A stretch of DNA of 6,730 bases from Nitrososphaeraceae archaeon (GTDB taxonomy: Archaea; Thermoproteota; Nitrososphaeria; Nitrososphaerales; Nitrososphaeraceae): assembly GCA_025922715.1 (NCBI GenBank), contig JAICHH010000098.1, positions 1 to 6,730 on the forward strand, read 5' to 3'. The number at the start of each line of letters is the position of its first letter. Within the stretch, counting starts at the first letter, position 1. Below the pieces are notes generated by a model that was not told the origin of the DNA, ran no database searches, and saw only the letters and a list, made by a program, of their open reading frames with translations. Made by a program: the position numbers and the translations under genes. Below, one piece after another: positions 4,853-6,730 of this stretch.

Positions 4853-4875
4853 ATACTATAATATGATAGTATAGT
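4853..4875 (+). promoter_or_regulatory. Overlapping dyads at the promoter of the nuclease-like gene
   Basis: ATACTAT (4853-4859) pairs with ATAGTAT (4866-4872), and ACTATA (4855-4860) with TATAGT (4870-4875). The right arms fall where a TATA box would lie for a leaderless start at 4897 (TATAGTTTTA, 4870-4879). A protein bound here would compete with the basal factors. Confidence 0.35.
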
Positions 4876-4896
4876 TTTATTTTATCACATAAACTA

Positions 4897-5301
4897 TTGA
4901 ATAAAAAATCTTATTCACCCAGTCAATTTGGAAAAGATGCAGAATTCATTATTGCTCTTTATCTTCTTTCCAAAGGATGGGAAGTTAAATTATCAAAAGG
5001 TAGTAGGGGGCCAGCCGATCTAATGGCAAAAAAGGATCTAATTTTGTTATATATACAAATAAAAGCCAGTTCAAAGTTACCTCGAATAAAAGGCTCAGCC
5101 ATTACTAAACTGAAAAGCAAATCATTCACCGACGGTGCTCATCCAGTAGTTGCGACGCTACAACCAATCTTTCCATTTGTAGATCATGATAAAAAAATCA
5201 TAAATAATGATACCATTAATCTGTCAGTCAAGAAAAAAGACAAGATGGAATTCAAAATTTATTTTTACGACCTCTCTGACTGGAGTTACATGAATCTTTA
5301 G
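4897..5301 (+). CDS. Small PD-(D/E)xK nuclease-like protein
   Basis: A 134-residue protein with the restriction-endonuclease-like core seen in Holliday-junction resolvases and related small nucleases. Helix one is QFGKDAEFIIALYLLSKGWEV with Glu16. Then SRGPADLMAK supplies the metal-binding Asp41, and YIQIKAS supplies Gln54 and Lys56, a QxK variant of the (D/E)xK pair. The order E, GxxAD, QxK and the single domain match this fold. The C-terminal half (FTDGAHPVVATL, then charged strands) is less conserved. Likely role is DNA cleavage or repair, with substrate unknown; no methyltransferase or other restriction-system partner lies beside it. The start is TTG: an in-frame stop at 4867 and no other start candidate upstream leave no choice, and the first ATG (residue 43) would remove Glu16 and Asp41. 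No Shine-Dalgarno, so probably leaderless, with dyads over its promoter. Confidence 0.7.
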   Translation: MNKKSYSPSQFGKDAEFIIALYLLSKGWEVKLSKGSRGPADLMAKKDLILLYIQIKASSKLPRIKGSAITKLKSKSFTDGAHPVVATLQPIFPFVDHDKKIINNDTINLSVKKKDKMEFKIYFYDLSDWSYMNL

Positions 5302-5312
5302 ACTTGAACAAA

Positions 5313-5331
5313 TTGAAAATTTTTATTTCAA
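5313..5331 (+). terminator. Weak hairpin after the nuclease-like gene
   Basis: TTGAAA (5313-5318) pairs with TTTCAA (5326-5331) around a T-rich loop, starting 12 bases after the stop. With its T-run in the loop it may end the transcript, though the stem is short. Confidence 0.3.
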
Positions 5332-5351
5332 ATTATCAACAATAGATCTAG

Positions 5352-5399
5352 GGTGGTAGTAGTAGTAGTAGTGGTAGTAGTAGTAGTAGTAGTAGTAGT
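5352..5399. repeat. AGT trinucleotide microsatellite (16 units)
   Basis: The tract reads (GGT)2 (AGT)5 GGT (AGT)8, 48 bases without interruption of the 3-base register. It lies between two convergent genes, so it does not encode part of a protein; read in register TAG it is all stop codons. Such tracts change length by slippage. Confidence 0.95.
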
Positions 5400-5424
5400 T
5401 TATTTTTAAATTGAAGGGTTTATG

Positions 5425-5457
5425 ATTATTGAAATTATATTATTTAGATTCAATAAT
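5425..5457. repeat. 9-bp inverted repeat with 15-base loop
   Basis: ATTATTGAA (5425-5433) and TTCAATAAT (5449-5457). It is centrally placed between convergent genes and may stabilise 3' ends of transcripts from either side. Confidence 0.4.
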
Positions 5458-5518
5458 AATAATAACGATTCTCATATATAGTATATATTCTACCTTATAC
5501 AATAATAATTGTAAATCT

Positions 5519-5560
5519 AAAAATAAATAAATTCATTTTTTTATTTTTTTATTTTATTTA
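5519..5560. terminator. Bidirectional A/T-tract terminator
   Basis: A-rich runs at 5519-5531 become U-tracts for the minus-strand unit. T-runs at 5536-5560 (seven, seven and four T) serve plus-strand transcripts. The placement between convergent genes fits U-tract termination for both. Confidence 0.5.
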
Positions 5561-5637
5561 TATGTACTCGTATGGAGAATATACTATAGTTTGAAAGGAG
5601 CTTTTTTACTTTCCAAGTCAAGATTATATCACAAATA

Positions 5638-5997
5638 TTAGAAATACTTTTCCAGTATCTCATTTAAATCATGAACAAATTTATTATAAGTCTCATTATT
5701 CTCCTTTTTTTCAAGGCTAACTTTACACACTTGCTTAAGATTTTCTAATGATTTATCCAATTCTGCCAAACCAATGGTTGCTTTTGCTAATCTATTTGCT
5801 AAAAAAAACATAGAGGAAAGGATATAGTTTATTTTATCTACTTCAAGTGCTATGTCCTTAGAATAAGGAAAAATTTTATCTAGACTCTCCAATAATCCTT
5901 TTTTACAATCTTCCAGGCATTCATTACTGTCACACTGTTCTGCTTTTTTTGACCATTCAGATATACATTCAATAAAAAGTTTGTTAAATTGAGTCAT
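5638..5997 (-). CDS. Helical protein of unknown function, second gene of the PRC-zinc-finger unit
   Basis: I do not recognise this protein. From ATG 5997 it has 119 residues; TTG at 6015 and GTG at 6012 would add six or five. The ATG is favoured because GGTGA (6013-6009) precedes it by 11 bases, as in the plus-strand membrane-protein gene. The sequence is nearly all helix: an N-terminal amphipathic stretch (FNKLFIECISEWSKKAEQ), then a Cys-containing turn with cysteines at 11, 22, 27 and 31, then a hydrophobic helix about 51-77 (VDKINYILSSMFFLANRLAK), and charged helices with a fifth cysteine at 91. The hydrophobic stretch is too interrupted by charge for a clear membrane helix. It sits just behind the PRC-zinc-finger gene with no terminator between, so the two are probably made together and may act together. 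Clustered Cys could bind metal or be redox-active (inference). Confidence 0.65.
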   Translation of the reverse strand: MTQFNKLFIECISEWSKKAEQCDSNECLEDCKKGLLESLDKIFPYSKDIALEVDKINYILSSMFFLANRLAKATIGLAELDKSLENLKQVCKVSLEKKENNETYNKFVHDLNEILEKYF

Positions 5998-6036
5998 ATT
6001 TGTTTCATTCACCAAAATGGATTCTTAGTACACCTA

Positions 6037-6531
6037 TTAAATCCCTACTGGACCAGAATGCTTATTCTTTCGATGTAACTCAAATTGGGAAATGTCTTTA
6101 AATTGGTCTTGACACATATCACAGATATATTTATCCGTTAGTGGCTCTTCTGATTTTTCAGGTTTAGATTCTTCTTCTAAATTGTGAGAAAGAGACTCAT
6201 ACTTTATTTTTTCTTTTTTAAAAGGTACTGAAAACGAAGAATTTGATTTTCCACTAATTAAATCAGAAGAAGGATTACTTGCGTTTAAAAGCTCGTAACC
6301 ATGTTTTACTTCATCTTCGTTTAAATTTATGATAATTTTAGATTCCTGATCTGAAATTTGAGTTATTGAATTGATAGGGATATGAAATTCTTCATCTTTT
6401 AACACACCTTTTTTTAATACTATAAAATAATGGTCTTTCTTTTTATTATCAATTGCAATTACCTTTCCTAAACTCTTATTATCAGCAGTAACTGTGTCCA
6501 ATCCTATAATCTTACTGTTAGAAGTTTCCAT
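6037..6531 (-). CDS. PRC-barrel protein with C-terminal C2H2 zinc finger
   Basis: A 164-residue two-domain protein. Residues about 5-78 are a PRC-barrel: IIGLDTVTADNKSLGKVIAI, YFIVLKKG, then EFHIPINSITQI and KIIINL. The barrel is the small beta-domain found in RimM and photosynthetic reaction-centre H subunits, and archaea have many stand-alone copies implicated in RNA or protein binding. A polar, Glu/Lys/Ser-rich linker covers about 85-133. Residues 137-158 form a zinc finger, CDMC through HRKNKH: Cys137, Cys140, His153 and His158 give C-x2-C-x12-H-x4-H, complete and with hydrophobic core residues (Phe144, Phe150). ATG 6531 is preferred over the GTG at 6549 because a TATA box is centred 28 bases upstream of the ATG, fitting a leaderless mRNA. 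A nucleic-acid-linked role is inferred. The helical-protein gene follows closely. Confidence 0.8.
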   Translation of the reverse strand: METSNSKIIGLDTVTADNKSLGKVIAIDNKKKDHYFIVLKKGVLKDEEFHIPINSITQISDQESKIIINLNEDEVKHGYELLNASNPSSDLISGKSNSSFSVPFKKEKIKYESLSHNLEEESKPEKSEEPLTDKYICDMCQDQFKDISQFELHRKNKHSGPVGI

Positions 6532-6555
6532 TACTAATTCTAAACACACGATATA

Positions 6556-6563
6556 TTATATAA
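6556..6563 (-). promoter_or_regulatory. TATA box of the PRC-zinc-finger unit
   Basis: TTATATAA is centred about 28 bases before ATG 6531 on the minus strand, placing the transcript start on the ATG. It rules against the longer GTG start, which would then lie outside the mRNA. Confidence 0.5.
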
Positions 6564-6578
6564 TAGATTAAACTGATA

Positions 6579-6620
6579 TTTTTCTTCTTTCTCGCCTTCC
6601 CACCTTTTCTCTTTTTTTTT
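6579..6620. other. Polypyrimidine/polypurine tract upstream of the PRC-zinc-finger promoter
   Basis: On the plus strand 40 of 42 bases are pyrimidines, including a run of nine T; only a G at 6594 and an A at 6602 interrupt. It lies 16 bases upstream of the minus-strand TATA box. Such tracts bend poorly and can be bound by activators or adopt unusual structure. No gene is visible from here to the right edge. Confidence 0.5.
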
Positions 6621-6730
6621 GATTCAATGGTAATTGTTATTATTTTGCTAAAGCTATTATCAAGAGTAAAGTGAGATGATTGTTTTTTTTCTGAGTAATT
6701 TTAGATTGTTACAAGGCGATATTAAGAACA

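Larger units (their letters stand above)
4542..4896. other. 355-base gap with inverted repeats and one doubtful small ORF
   Basis: The gap begins with A-rich DNA and a T8 terminator. About 4685-4800 is less AT-rich than its flanks and holds a GC-containing hairpin, a 40-codon frame and a GGAGG (4792-4796) with no start codon at a proper distance after it. The last 70 bases are extremely AT-rich and carry two inverted repeats just ahead of the nuclease-like gene. Confidence 0.55.
5302..5637. other. Convergent intergenic region without a gene
   Basis: The region separates the 3' ends of the nuclease-like gene and the minus-strand unit. From left to right it contains a 6-bp hairpin, an AGT-type microsatellite, a 9-bp hairpin, short AAT runs with a TACAAT/ATTGTA dyad (5498-5513), and a long A/T block. 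The only frames are 10-20 codons long and unconvincing. Confidence 0.7.

Noticed and set aside
5352..5399. The AGT repeat as part of a CRISPR array or a coding repeat
   Set aside because: There are no spacers, the unit is three bases, and no open frame crosses the region between the convergent genes.
6568..6627. A short minus-strand TTG frame with Lys/Arg-rich beginning in the polypurine tract
   Set aside because: It ends after about 20 codons; its basic composition simply reflects the purine tract.

Overview
The window is AT-rich archaeal DNA, most likely from an ammonia-oxidising thaumarchaeon of the Nitrososphaerales (a Nitrosocosmicus-like genome is my best guess). The grounds are a FilR1-type winged-helix regulator, small one-domain winged-helix proteins, a PRC-barrel joined to a C2H2 zinc finger, an exported PepSY protein, a dienelactone-hydrolase remnant with wording I associate with this group, and archaeal TATA boxes about 26-28 bases ahead of several start codons (leaderless mRNAs). 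The taxon is inference; no rRNA or other marker is present.

Left part (1-2060): the C-terminal end of an exported, C-terminally membrane-anchored protein (2-268); a 660-base gap with no convincing gene; a FilR1-like regulator (930-1802); and a 28-residue protein with six cysteines (1973-2059) whose TATA box fits a leaderless transcript starting on its ATG.

Middle (2060-4541): a decayed dienelactone hydrolase (2326-2785) that has lost its 5' half and carries two single-base deletions. Next is a probable two-gene operon, a small winged-helix regulator (2952-3257) and a two-helix membrane protein (3306-3893), preceded by an 11+2+11 dyad that looks like an operator over the transcription start. 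An exported PepSY protein (3993-4541) follows with its own leaderless-type promoter.

Right part (4542-6730): a 355-base gap holds several inverted repeats and a doubtful 40-codon ORF. It is followed by a small PD-(D/E)xK-type nuclease-like protein (4897-5301). A convergent intergenic region carries an AGT microsatellite, a hairpin and A/T-rich terminators serving both strands. On the minus strand lies a two-gene unit: a PRC-barrel/zinc-finger protein (start near 6531) and a helical protein of unknown function (stop at 5638), 39 bases apart by the starts chosen here.

No mobile element, CRISPR array, tRNA or rRNA is visible. The genes do not add up to one recognisable pathway. The strongest candidates for new biology are the cysteine-rich miniprotein, the dyad-controlled regulator/membrane-protein pair, and the PRC-zinc-finger unit.
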